A DNA stretch of 64,000 nucleotides. It comes from JAXGYV01 sp040772045 (lineage in GTDB: Bacteria; Actinomycetota; Thermoleophilia; UBA2241). Position numbers and translations under genes: made by a program. The first letter of the stretch is position 1, and every line of letters starts with the position of its first letter. The notes beneath the pieces were generated by a model, which saw only the letters and a program-made list of their open reading frames with translations, made no database searches and was not told the DNA's origin. This document shows positions 15,069-22,495 of this stretch, one piece after another. Location of the stretch: NCBI GenBank assembly GCA_040772045.1, contig JAXGYV010000009.1, positions 35,078 through 99,077 on the forward strand, in the 5' to 3' direction.

Positions 15069-16868
15069 TTAAATCGATGTGGCCACGGACGGCAGACGAA
15101 CGTCGACCCCAAGCTCAGTGAGCTTCGCCTCACTGGGCACACCGCGGTCATCCCAACCACGGAGGCGGTAGTACTCAGCGGATGCCTCCCTGAAGACCTC
15201 GCTACCGATCGCCCTGCCGGCCGATGCACCTGTTGTGTGCGCGTATTCCGCAGCATACAGCCTTACGGGCAGATCGTCTGGCTCGACCCCTTCGCGCAGG
15301 TTGAACAGGCGACCGACATTCCAGATGCGTTCCCCCACGACCGCAAGTTCCTCCTCGCTCACCTCACGCCTCCAAACGTGCTTCATGAGCTGGGCTATCT
15401 GATTGAGATCCATAGCCCAGAAGTCACACCAGATACCGCTGAATTTCATAGATGAGAAGTTCTGCTTGACCACGTTATACTCCGCCTTGCCCTGAAGGCT
15501 ATCGGGTGGCAGAGTTCCAGCGACTACCTCCTCCACGATCGGGAACGACCGCATGTGGCAACCGCCACGATCCGAAGTGGAGTACGCGAGGCTCATACCG
15601 AAGCTGCCACGAGGATCGTAACCCGGCAACTCGAGATTCTTGACCTCGAAGGCCAGATCTGGACGCCCGTACTTGGCGGCCAGTGCACGTGCCCCCAGAG
15701 CCAGATCCGCCCCGACGCCCTTACGTTGGACGATCAGCTCCGGTGCGTTCACGTAGCCCTCGCGCTGCCCGAAACGCAGGCCGAAGTCCTTGACCCCCTT
15801 CGCGGCAAGATCCATGGCCAAGGCGACTACCGTACCGCACGAGATGGTGTCGAGCCCCAGTTCGTCGCACTCGTGGTTGAACTCAAGCAGCGCCTCAAGA
15901 TCGTCGATGCCGCAGTTGGCACCGCAGATGGCGATCGTCTCGTACTCGGGGCCCTCACCGGCGACGCTGCCGACATCGTGCCACTGCCGACAGCCAAGAG
16001 CACACTGGTAGCACGCGCGGTTCTTGGTCTTGATCTTCTGCATGGCATCGGAGTTGATGCTCTCGATGCCGTCAAAGGAACCCGTTGACCAGTTGAGTGT
16101 GGGCATAACGCCAGCGTCGCTCATCACCTGCGCGAGGAAGGGCGTACCCTCTTCGTTCGCCCACAAGTTATCTTCCGTCAGGATGTAATCTGTGTGCATA
16201 CGCAGTACATCGGCCAGAAACGCCTGAGCGTCTCCTACTGACACGCTCCCCGTGCCCCGTACCGCGATGGCCTTGAGACCCTTGCGCCCCATGAGGGCGC
16301 CGTGGCCGCCACGACCGGCCTTGTGGTACTGGTCGGTTGAGATGCAAGCCCACGGGATTTCCGCCTCGCCGGCGGGGCCGATAGAGAGTACCTTGACGTC
16401 TCTGTCGAAATCCGCTCGCAGGGCCATCTCGATCTCCGATGTCCTCATGCCCCAGTACCTCGGCTTGGCGGGAACAAAGTCGACAGTATCGTCGGCGATG
16501 GTAAGCACAACTGGTTCGGCGGCTTGGCCTGTAATGATGATGGCGTCGTAGCCGGCGAACTTGATCTCCGGCGCGAAGCTGCCGCCTACGTAGCTGTCGT
16601 TGTAGATGCCGGTAACGGGACTCTTGCAGCCCACGACCAGACGGGATGCCGTTGTCACATTGGTGCCGGCGAACGGACCCGTCATGAGGATGATCGGATT
16701 GTCCGGCGCCCACGGGTCGACTCTCGGAGGTACCTCTTGCCACAGGTACCGCAGCAGCAGACCCTTGCCACCGACGTACTTCTCAGCCCACTCAGTATTG
16801 AGCGGCTCCACTGCCACACTACCAGCGCTCAGGTCAACCCTGAGCACCTGTCCCCGATAGAAGTCCAC
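15069..16868 (-). CDS. Aldehyde:ferredoxin oxidoreductase, tungsten-containing (AOR family)
   Basis: Large pterin enzyme that oxidises aldehydes to acids (or reduces acids) with ferredoxin, in the cytoplasm. About 599 residues, the usual size. N-terminal VDFYRGQVLRVDL; cofactor-binding LILMTGP-like region; the first three [4Fe-4S] ligands in CYQCALGC (about residues 286/289/293); and the fourth Cys in GGCHMRSFP. I place the start at GTG 16868, just after a purine-rich AAGGGGGGGA; the frame also has an upstream start at 16913. It forms an operon with a polyferredoxin and a MoaD-like protein. The substrate cannot be told from sequence. Stop is TAA. Confidence 0.93.
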   Translation of the reverse strand: MDFYRGQVLRVDLSAGSVAVEPLNTEWAEKYVGGKGLLLRYLWQEVPPRVDPWAPDNPIILMTGPFAGTNVTTASRLVVGCKSPVTGIYNDSYVGGSFAPEIKFAGYDAIIITGQAAEPVVLTIADDTVDFVPAKPRYWGMRTSEIEMALRADFDRDVKVLSIGPAGEAEIPWACISTDQYHKAGRGGHGALMGRKGLKAIAVRGTGSVSVGDAQAFLADVLRMHTDYILTEDNLWANEEGTPFLAQVMSDAGVMPTLNWSTGSFDGIESINSDAMQKIKTKNRACYQCALGCRQWHDVGSVAGEGPEYETIAICGANCGIDDLEALLEFNHECDELGLDTISCGTVVALAMDLAAKGVKDFGLRFGQREGYVNAPELIVQRKGVGADLALGARALAAKYGRPDLAFEVKNLELPGYDPRGSFGMSLAYSTSDRGGCHMRSFPIVEEVVAGTLPPDSLQGKAEYNVVKQNFSSMKFSGIWCDFWAMDLNQIAQLMKHVWRREVSEEELAVVGERIWNVGRLFNLREGVEPDDLPVRLYAAEYAHTTGASAGRAIGSEVFREASAEYYRLRGWDDRGVPSEAKLTELGVDVRLPSVATSI

Positions 16869-16973
16869 AATCCCCCCCTTGTCGCGGAACCTGATACCCC
16901 GCGACAAGTGCACCGGGAGACCTAACCACGAGCACAGGGCACGACAACGCGGGGTGCTGTGACAGGCGAGAGC

Positions 16974-17002
16974 ATTCTAGCCAACGAAGGACACTTCGGC
17001 AA
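16974..17002 (-). promoter_or_regulatory. Promoter of the aldehyde oxidoreductase operon
   Basis: Minus strand: TTGCCG (16997-17002), exactly 17 bases, then TAGAAT (16974-16979). The predicted transcript starts near 16967, leaving a leader of about 100 bases. An A/T tract (17003-17010) just upstream could act as an UP element. Confidence 0.6.
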
Positions 17003-17017
17003 TAAAAAAACGCTTAG

Positions 17018-17034
17018 TTTGCCGTATCGGCAAA
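17018..17034. promoter_or_regulatory. Palindrome TTTGCCG-N3-CGGCAAA, possible operator
   Basis: A perfect 7-bp inverted repeat with a 3-base centre, about 59 bases upstream of the predicted AOR transcription start. A closely related palindrome sits at nearly the same distance from the lrp promoter (32744-32758). It could instead be the stem of a weak terminator for the operon ending at 17044, because a T-run follows about 8 bases later on the minus strand. Confidence 0.45.
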
Positions 17035-17043
17035 TGTGGAGAG

Positions 17044-17358
17044 CTATGCCCGATCGTTCTCCTCGCCAGCCTGTGGATCGGCCGTCTCAGGAAGATTGCG
17101 GATGCTCTGCGCCGCCGCCCACTTGCTGTAGTTGTCGGCCATGGCGTCCAAAAGTTCCTTCATGAACTTGGGCGCCATGTTCACCCGCGTGACCACGACG
17201 CCCTCCATCTGGCCACTCTCGGCCGTCTCGTGCTCCAGCCGCACGAAGGTGATGGAGAACTCGTATTCAGAGTGGCTGACGTTCGCGAAGTTCGCATACA
17301 CGCCACCCATCGTCTCTGGTGTCACGTGGATGTTGATGTGCTGGTCCTGCTGCTTCAT
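17044..17358 (-). CDS. DUF3467 family protein
   Basis: A 104-residue soluble protein of the DUF3467 family: GGVYANFANVSHSEYEFSITFVR, then VVVTRVNMAPKFMKELLDAMADN. The function of this family is unknown. It overlaps the stop of the isocitrate dehydrogenase-type gene by 4 bases, with AGGAG 6 bases before its ATG, so it is the last member of the (homo)citrate operon. Stop is TAG. Confidence 0.85.
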   Translation of the reverse strand: MKQQDQHINIHVTPETMGGVYANFANVSHSEYEFSITFVRLEHETAESGQMEGVVVTRVNMAPKFMKELLDAMADNYSKWAAAQSIRNLPETADPQAGEENDRA

Positions 17359-18365
17359 CTCGTCTCCTCTACCCGGCGAGCGATGGCCGCTGCCATCTCG
17401 CGCGTGCCAGCGGTTCCGCCCAGGTCGTAGGTCACGCAGGTGCCCTCACCGATGACAGATGCGATGGCATCGTACATCCTCCGTGCCGCCTCGCCTTCGC
17501 CCAGATGTTCCAGCATCAGCACGCCACTGAGCAGGAGAGCGGTCGGGTTCACTTTGTTGAGGCCGGCGTACTTCGGCGCGCTGCCGTGGACAGGCTCGAA
17601 TACGGCGGCCTGAGCCCCAATGTTGGCTCCGGGAGCTACGCCGAGGCCGCCCACAAGCCCCGCACAGAGATCGCTGATGATGTCGCCGTACAGGTTGGGC
17701 AGCACGAGCACGTCGTACAGCTCTGGCTTCTGCACGAGCTGCATGCACATGTTGTCGACGATGCGATCTTCGAACTCCACATCCCCGTACTCTTCGGCCA
17801 CTTCGCGAGCGACACGCAGAAACAGGCCGTCGGTGCACTTCATGATGTTCGCCTTGTGGACCGCCGTAACCTTGCCCCTACCGTGGGTACGCGCGTGCTC
17901 GAAGGCGAACCGCACAATGCGCTCGGTACACTTGCGCGTGATGATCTTGATGCTCTCGGCCGCATCGTCGCCGACCATGTGCTCGATGCCCGCGTACAGA
18001 TCCTCGGTGTTCTCGCGTACCACGACGATATCGATATCCTCGAAGCGGCTCCGCACACCCTTGATGGACCGCGCGGGGCGCAGGCAAGCGTACAGGTCGA
18101 GAGCCTTGCGCAAGGCAACGTTGACGCTACGAAAACCCGAACCGATCGGCGTGGTGATGGGCCCCTTGATAGCCACCCCGTTGCGACGTACCGACTCGAC
18201 TACATGGTCGGGAAGCGGCGTCCCGTACCGCTCCATAACGCCTACGCCAGCATCTTGTCGCTCGAACTCGATAGGCACACCAGTGGCGGTGATCACGGTC
18301 ACCAACGCCTCCGCAAGCTCCGGTCCGGTCCCATCGCCTGGGATGAGTGTCACCGTGTAGCCCAT
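17355..18365 (-). CDS. Isocitrate dehydrogenase-type beta-decarboxylating dehydrogenase
   Basis: Oxidative decarboxylation of a 2-hydroxy-tricarboxylate, most likely isocitrate (or homoisocitrate). 336 residues. RSVNVALRK has the Ser and Asn of the isocitrate-binding loop, and NTEDLYAGIEH is the typical IDH motif. At the cofactor site HGSAPKYAG carries the Lys-Tyr pair that binds the NADP 2'-phosphate in E. coli IDH, where NAD enzymes have Asp-Ile. The start is ATG 18365 (GGAGG, 4-base spacing, upstream); a longer frame begins 10 codons earlier. 3-isopropylmalate dehydrogenase is unlikely on these motifs. It shares an operon with the hydro-lyase and synthase genes. Confidence 0.85.
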   Translation of the reverse strand: MGYTVTLIPGDGTGPELAEALVTVITATGVPIEFERQDAGVGVMERYGTPLPDHVVESVRRNGVAIKGPITTPIGSGFRSVNVALRKALDLYACLRPARSIKGVRSRFEDIDIVVVRENTEDLYAGIEHMVGDDAAESIKIITRKCTERIVRFAFEHARTHGRGKVTAVHKANIMKCTDGLFLRVAREVAEEYGDVEFEDRIVDNMCMQLVQKPELYDVLVLPNLYGDIISDLCAGLVGGLGVAPGANIGAQAAVFEPVHGSAPKYAGLNKVNPTALLLSGVLMLEHLGEGEAARRMYDAIASVIGEGTCVTYDLGGTAGTREMAAAIARRVEETR

Positions 18366-18410
18366 CGGACCTCCTCCTTCGTTACGCTGCGACAACCACG
18401 CGTGGCCGCT

Positions 18411-18926
18411 TCATGGAAGCGCGAATCCACCGTGCTTCTTGATGTGCGCCACCAGGCCGCCATCGTCCAAGATGGTCAGCATGACGGGTGGCAGAGGGAC
18501 AAAAGACAGGTCGCGACCCTGTGTGAGATCGTGCACGCACCCAGCGGAGAGGTCGACCTCGAGGCGATCGCCCGCGGCGATGCAACTCGTGTCGCAAACC
18601 AGGACGGGCAGGCCTACGTTGACCGCGTTGCGGAAGAAGATGCGGGCGAAGGACTGCGCCAGCACTGCTCCTACACCAGCGAGTTTGATGATTCGCGGCG
18701 CATGCTCACGGCTCGAACCAAGGCCGAAATTGCGCCCGCCCACGATGAAATCTCCGGGTCGCAGAGAGGACGCAAACGAAGGGTCGGCGTCCTCCATAAC
18801 GTGCTTGGCGAGCTCGGGCAAATTGGTCCGCAGGTGAAAGAGCCGACCGGGAGCGATGTGATCGGTGCTGATGTTGTCGCCGAACACCCACGCTCGCCCG
18901 CGCAACGTCGTGTCGCCGCCCCTCAT
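18411..18926 (-). CDS. Aconitase/homoaconitase/IPM-isomerase family small subunit
   Basis: A 171-residue swivel-domain subunit of a two-subunit hydro-lyase (LeuD-like). FGDNISTDHIAPGR opens the domain and GGRNFGLGSSREHAP is the conserved substrate-contact motif. The specificity loop reads FHLRT; an Arg in this loop is reported for archaeal homoaconitase (YLRT), whereas isopropylmalate isomerases usually carry a hydrophobic residue. I therefore favour a tricarboxylate substrate (aconitate or homoaconitate) over isopropylmalate. It overlaps the cyclophilin gene stop by 4 bases, with AGGAGG 8 bases before the ATG. Partner: the large subunit at 19469-20728. Confidence 0.85.
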   Translation of the reverse strand: MRGGDTTLRGRAWVFGDNISTDHIAPGRLFHLRTNLPELAKHVMEDADPSFASSLRPGDFIVGGRNFGLGSSREHAPRIIKLAGVGAVLAQSFARIFFRNAVNVGLPVLVCDTSCIAAGDRLEVDLSAGCVHDLTQGRDLSFVPLPPVMLTILDDGGLVAHIKKHGGFALP

Positions 18927-19450
18927 CTGGCGGCCTCCTCAGTGACCTCAGCGATCTCGATGGCCTCGATGGGGAGGCCTGGCCCTTCGGCGCTCTGCGG
19001 GTCGCGCTCGGGAATCGCCAGTACGACATCGAGGCCCTCCACCACACGGCCGAACACCGAGTGCCTGCCATCCAAGTGGGGTGTCGCCGTATGAGTGATG
19101 AAGAACTGAGAACCATTGGTATCTGGACCGGCGTTCGCCATACTGACCACCCCCGCACCGTCGTGGCGCAGGCTCGGGTGGAATTCGTCGGGGAAGCAGT
19201 AGCCGGGCCCGCCGCGCCCAGTCCCCGTAGGATCGCCCGTCTGAGCCATGAATCCCTTGATTACGCGGTGAAAGGTGACGCCGTCGTAGTACCCCTCGCG
19301 AGCGAGAAAGACGAAGTTGTTGACTGTGCGCGGCGCCTTGTCGGCGAACAGCTCCACCGTGATGGGGCCGAGGCTAGTATGGAGAGTGGCGAGGTACCGG
19401 CTGCTCGACTCGATCGTCATCGCGGGAGCCGCGCTGTACTTGCAGGCCAT
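18923..19450 (-). CDS. Cyclophilin-type peptidyl-prolyl cis-trans isomerase
   Basis: A 175-residue cytoplasmic cyclophilin. Conserved catalytic stretch GVTFHRVIKGFMAQTGDP, then GVVSMANAGPDTNGSQFFIT and HLDGRHSVFGRV. No signal peptide is seen. It lies between the large- and small-subunit genes of the hydro-lyase and overlaps the latter by 4 bases. That is an unusual place for a folding enzyme and suggests co-expression with the Fe-S hydro-lyase or simple operon hitch-hiking. Function of the protein itself is secure. Confidence 0.93.
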   Translation of the reverse strand: MACKYSAAPAMTIESSSRYLATLHTSLGPITVELFADKAPRTVNNFVFLAREGYYDGVTFHRVIKGFMAQTGDPTGTGRGGPGYCFPDEFHPSLRHDGAGVVSMANAGPDTNGSQFFITHTATPHLDGRHSVFGRVVEGLDVVLAIPERDPQSAEGPGLPIEAIEIAEVTEEAAR

Positions 19451-19468
19451 GGGCTTCCTTTCGCTGGT

Positions 19469-20728
19469 TCAGCCGAGTTGGCGAGGGTCGATGATCTCTC
19501 CCGCGACGGCTGCGGCCGCCGCCGTAAGCGGAGAGGCAAGGTAGATAGATCCCTCCGGGGTCCCCATGCGCCCCTGGAAGTTACGATTGGCCGTGCTCAC
19601 GCACGTCTCGCCCGGCGCAAGCACCCCCGCATGCACGCCCACGCAAGCGCCACAGCCCGGATTGGTGACCACCGCGCCGGCGTCCAGGAACACCTCCAGG
19701 AGACCCTCCGCCAAAGCCGCGCGATAGACGGCCTGAGAGGCGGGCGTCACGACGAGACGCGTGTGATCCGCCCGCCGCCGGCCGCGAAGCATCCCGGCAG
19801 CCGCACGCAGATCCTCGAGCCGCCCATTGGTGCACGTGCCGATGAGCACCTGATCCACGCGCACCCCGACGGCCTCGCTCGCAGGACGGCTGTTATCTAC
19901 CGTATGCGGAGCGGCGACCATGGGGACGAGCCCGCTCGCCGCATAGCGGAGCGTCCGCTCGTACACCGCATCCTCGTCCGGCGCGACCGCCCGCCAGTGG
20001 TCTCCACGGCCTCGCGCCTCCAAGTAGGCGCGCGTCTGCTCGTCGCTAGCCACCAGGCCGGTCTTGGCTCCCGCCTCCACCGCCATGTTGGCCAGCGTCA
20101 GACGCTCGTGCATGGGCAGCCGCTGGATGCCGTCGCCGCCGAACTCCAAAGCCTTGTAGGTAGCCCCGTCGGCGCCGATGTCGCCGATGAGCGTCAGCAT
20201 GAGGTCTTTCGCCATGACCCCGGCCGGGAGGGCGCCGGAGAGCTCCACGCGGAATGTCTCGGGCACGCGCAGCCACGTCCGCCCGCCCGCCATGCCCACG
20301 GCGACGTCGGTGGAGCCCATACCGGTGGCAAAGGCGCCGAAAGCACCGGCCGTGCAGGTGTGGGAGTCGGCGCCGATGACCAGATCGCCGGGCCGCACGT
20401 AGGACTCAGCCACGCGCTGATGACAGACGCCCATCTCTACATCCGAAAGCTCCGCGCCATACCGGCGACAGGCATCGCGGATCAGCGTATGCGCGAAGGC
20501 GAGTTCGCTGCGCGGCGCGGGAGCCGCGTGATCGACGAAGAACACCGCCCGCGTGGCCACGCGTTCGGCACCCAGATCTGCGAGCTGCTGGATCGCCAGC
20601 GGGCCCGTGCCGTCCTGCGCGATCGCCAGGTCGACGGCGGCGACCACGATCTGTCCAGGCTGTACGCGGCCCGGCGTATCGACCGCGTGCTCCGAGATGA
20701 TGCGCTCGGCAAGCGTAAGACCAGGCAT
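19469..20728 (-). CDS. Aconitase/homoaconitase/IPM-isomerase family large subunit
   Basis: A 419-residue Fe-S subunit of a hydro-lyase that interconverts hydroxy-acid isomers through an unsaturated intermediate. GADSHTCTAGAFGAF and the three cluster cysteines (GTCTNGR and GCGACVG) are intact. It is the LeuC-like, archaeal-type large subunit of about 420 residues that pairs with a separate small subunit. Sequence alone does not separate isopropylmalate, homoaconitate and aconitate enzymes. The neighbouring NifV-like synthase and IDH-type dehydrogenase favour citrate or homocitrate chemistry. Stop TGA is 19 bases before the cyclophilin start. Confidence 0.88.
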   Translation of the reverse strand: MPGLTLAERIISEHAVDTPGRVQPGQIVVAAVDLAIAQDGTGPLAIQQLADLGAERVATRAVFFVDHAAPAPRSELAFAHTLIRDACRRYGAELSDVEMGVCHQRVAESYVRPGDLVIGADSHTCTAGAFGAFATGMGSTDVAVGMAGGRTWLRVPETFRVELSGALPAGVMAKDLMLTLIGDIGADGATYKALEFGGDGIQRLPMHERLTLANMAVEAGAKTGLVASDEQTRAYLEARGRGDHWRAVAPDEDAVYERTLRYAASGLVPMVAAPHTVDNSRPASEAVGVRVDQVLIGTCTNGRLEDLRAAAGMLRGRRRADHTRLVVTPASQAVYRAALAEGLLEVFLDAGAVVTNPGCGACVGVHAGVLAPGETCVSTANRNFQGRMGTPEGSIYLASPLTAAAAAVAGEIIDPRQLG

Positions 20729-20746
20729 CGTTACACCCCGTCCGGT

Positions 20747-21955
20747 TCAGCTCGCCGCGACTGACTCGTCGCCAGCCTGCGCGCTCTGGTGAGCGAGGTA
20801 ATCGCGATAGATGTACATGAGCTCCTTGTCGAACAGCGCCCTCTTGAGCTCTACCGCCGTGCCGCGCACGAGCGCGAGGATGGCCTCGGCGTCGGCCTGC
20901 GAAAGTTCGATCCCGAATTCCTGGAACTTGCGGTAGATGGTACGTGAACCAGAGTGCTTGCCAACCACGATCTGTCGCTCCAGACCCACGTCCTCCGGCG
21001 AGAACGCCTCGTAGTTCAACGGGTTCTTGATGACGCCGTCGGCGTGGATGCCGCTCTCGTGCGCGAACACGTTGGTACCGACGATGCTCTTCCAGGCCGG
21101 GATGGTGCGCGCCGAGGCCGACGCCACGTACTCGGAAAGCTCGCGGAAGCGCTCGGTGTGCATGCCGAGGTCTACCTTCCCGATGTGTTTGAGCGCCATG
21201 ACGACTTCTTCCAGCGCCGCGTTGCCGGCGCGCTCGCCGAGGCCATTGACCGTGGTATTCACGTAAGTGGCCCCCGCCTTGACGCCGGCGAGCGCGTTGG
21301 CCGTAGCCATGCCGAAGTCGTCGTGCGTGTGCATCTCGATGGCGATACCGACCTGCTTGATCAGGAAACTGATGACGTTGAACGTGTCGAACGGGTCGAG
21401 GATGCCCAACGTATCGCAGAACCGCAGACGATCCGCGCCCGCCTGCTTGGCCGCTTGCGCGAACCGTAAGAGGAACTCGAGATCGGCACGGGAGGCATCC
21501 TCGGCGTTCACGGACACGTACAGACCGTGCGACTTCGCCAACTCCACGCACGAGCTGATCTGGTCCAGCACCCACTGTCGCGACTTCTGCAACTTATGCT
21601 CGATGTGGATGTCGCTCGCCGACATCGAGATGGCGACGGCGTTTACCCCGCAGTCCAGCGAGTGCTGGATGTCTGCCTTCACCGCTCGGTTCCAGGCGAG
21701 GATCGAGGAGGACAAGCCGAGGCCGACGATCTGTTTGATCGTCGCCTTCTCGTCGCCGCCCATCGCCGGAATGCCGACCTCGATTTGATGGACGCCCACC
21801 TCATCGAGCAGCTTGGCAATGCGGATCTTCTCGTGATTCGAGAAGACCACCCCCGCGGTTTGTTCGCCGTCACGCAGGGTGGTGTCGTCGATGAGGACCG
21901 CCGGCTGAGCCGGCTGCCCAGGCTGAATGACGAAGCTGTCAAGATCTCTGGCCAT
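20747..21955 (-). CDS. Homocitrate synthase (NifV-like) or Re-citrate synthase
   Basis: DRE-TIM metallolyase that condenses acetyl-CoA with a 2-oxoacid, about 402 residues. LIDDTTLRDGEQTAGV gives the catalytic Arg-Asp pair, MHTHDDFGMATANALAGV the metal-binding HxH, and TTVNGLGERAGNAALEEV the conserved loop. It resembles NifV homocitrate synthases more than LeuA, and has no C-terminal allosteric domain. No nif genes are present here. With aconitase-like and IDH-like genes downstream, the product could be citrate (Re-citrate synthase of anaerobes) or homocitrate. Start ATG 21955: GAGGGG lies 8 bases upstream, whereas the longer frame to 22054 lacks such support. Confidence 0.85.
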   Translation of the reverse strand: MARDLDSFVIQPGQPAQPAVLIDDTTLRDGEQTAGVVFSNHEKIRIAKLLDEVGVHQIEVGIPAMGGDEKATIKQIVGLGLSSSILAWNRAVKADIQHSLDCGVNAVAISMSASDIHIEHKLQKSRQWVLDQISSCVELAKSHGLYVSVNAEDASRADLEFLLRFAQAAKQAGADRLRFCDTLGILDPFDTFNVISFLIKQVGIAIEMHTHDDFGMATANALAGVKAGATYVNTTVNGLGERAGNAALEEVVMALKHIGKVDLGMHTERFRELSEYVASASARTIPAWKSIVGTNVFAHESGIHADGVIKNPLNYEAFSPEDVGLERQIVVGKHSGSRTIYRKFQEFGIELSQADAEAILALVRGTAVELKRALFDKELMYIYRDYLAHQSAQAGDESVAAS

Positions 21956-22226
21956 GCCGCGTGCCCCTCGGTCGATTCGTGGACGCCACGAGTGCGTCGG
22001 TGACCCCCCGCAATCTGGGAACTGGAGGAAACAGACGTACGCGCATCCACGCAATGGAAGACACGTGATTGTTGCACAGCCTCGTCGACAGCGGCAAGCG
22101 AGAGCCGTACCGCCGGTCAGGATCGCCGGGCTAGTCCACCTTTGGAGCAGCAGTCACAGCAGCCACGATGCGGCGAAGAGCGGCAGGTGATCCGCCTCGC
22201 CGCACCTTGAAAGGAACGCCCAGAAG

Positions 22227-22457
22227 TCAGGCGCGGCTAATTATGAGTGCGTAGAGCACCGCTGTCGCCCCGGTAAGTACGAGCGACACCAGCCTAACCT
22301 GCGCATTCTTGCGCGCCGCAGCACACACCGTCGATCCCAGAAAGAACACGGGCGCGAGTGGCGGAAAGATCGCGGAAGAGACGAACGCGGCGATAAGCAC
22401 CCACCACTCCCACTGCCCGAAGATACGTTTCGTCATGCCCTGCGCCGCTGCAGTCAT
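22227..22457 (-). CDS. Small membrane protein, unknown
   Basis: 76 residues with two hydrophobic segments (WWVLIAAFVSSAIFPPLAPV and LVSLVLTGATAVLYALIIS) separated by a short basic loop. I do not recognise a family. GGAGG lies 6 bases before the ATG and the gene is 38 bases downstream of gatB on the same strand, so it is probably the last gene of the gat operon. The good ribosome site and membrane character argue that it is real. Confidence 0.6.
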   Translation of the reverse strand: MTAAAQGMTKRIFGQWEWWVLIAAFVSSAIFPPLAPVFFLGSTVCAAARKNAQVRLVSLVLTGATAVLYALIISRA

Positions 22458-22495
22458 CTCACACCTCCGATTTCCTCAGAAGCTTCCCCAGGACC

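Noticed and set aside
17505..20764. Two plus-strand open frames of more than 500 codons
   Set aside because: Antisense shadows of the IDH, hydro-lyase and cyclophilin genes, common in GC-rich DNA. The minus strand has recognisable enzymes throughout.
17355..21955. Leucine biosynthesis cluster (leuA/leuB/leuC/leuD)
   Set aside because: The dehydrogenase has isocitrate-type loops and an NADP site, the synthase is NifV-like, and the small hydro-lyase subunit keeps an Arg in the specificity loop.
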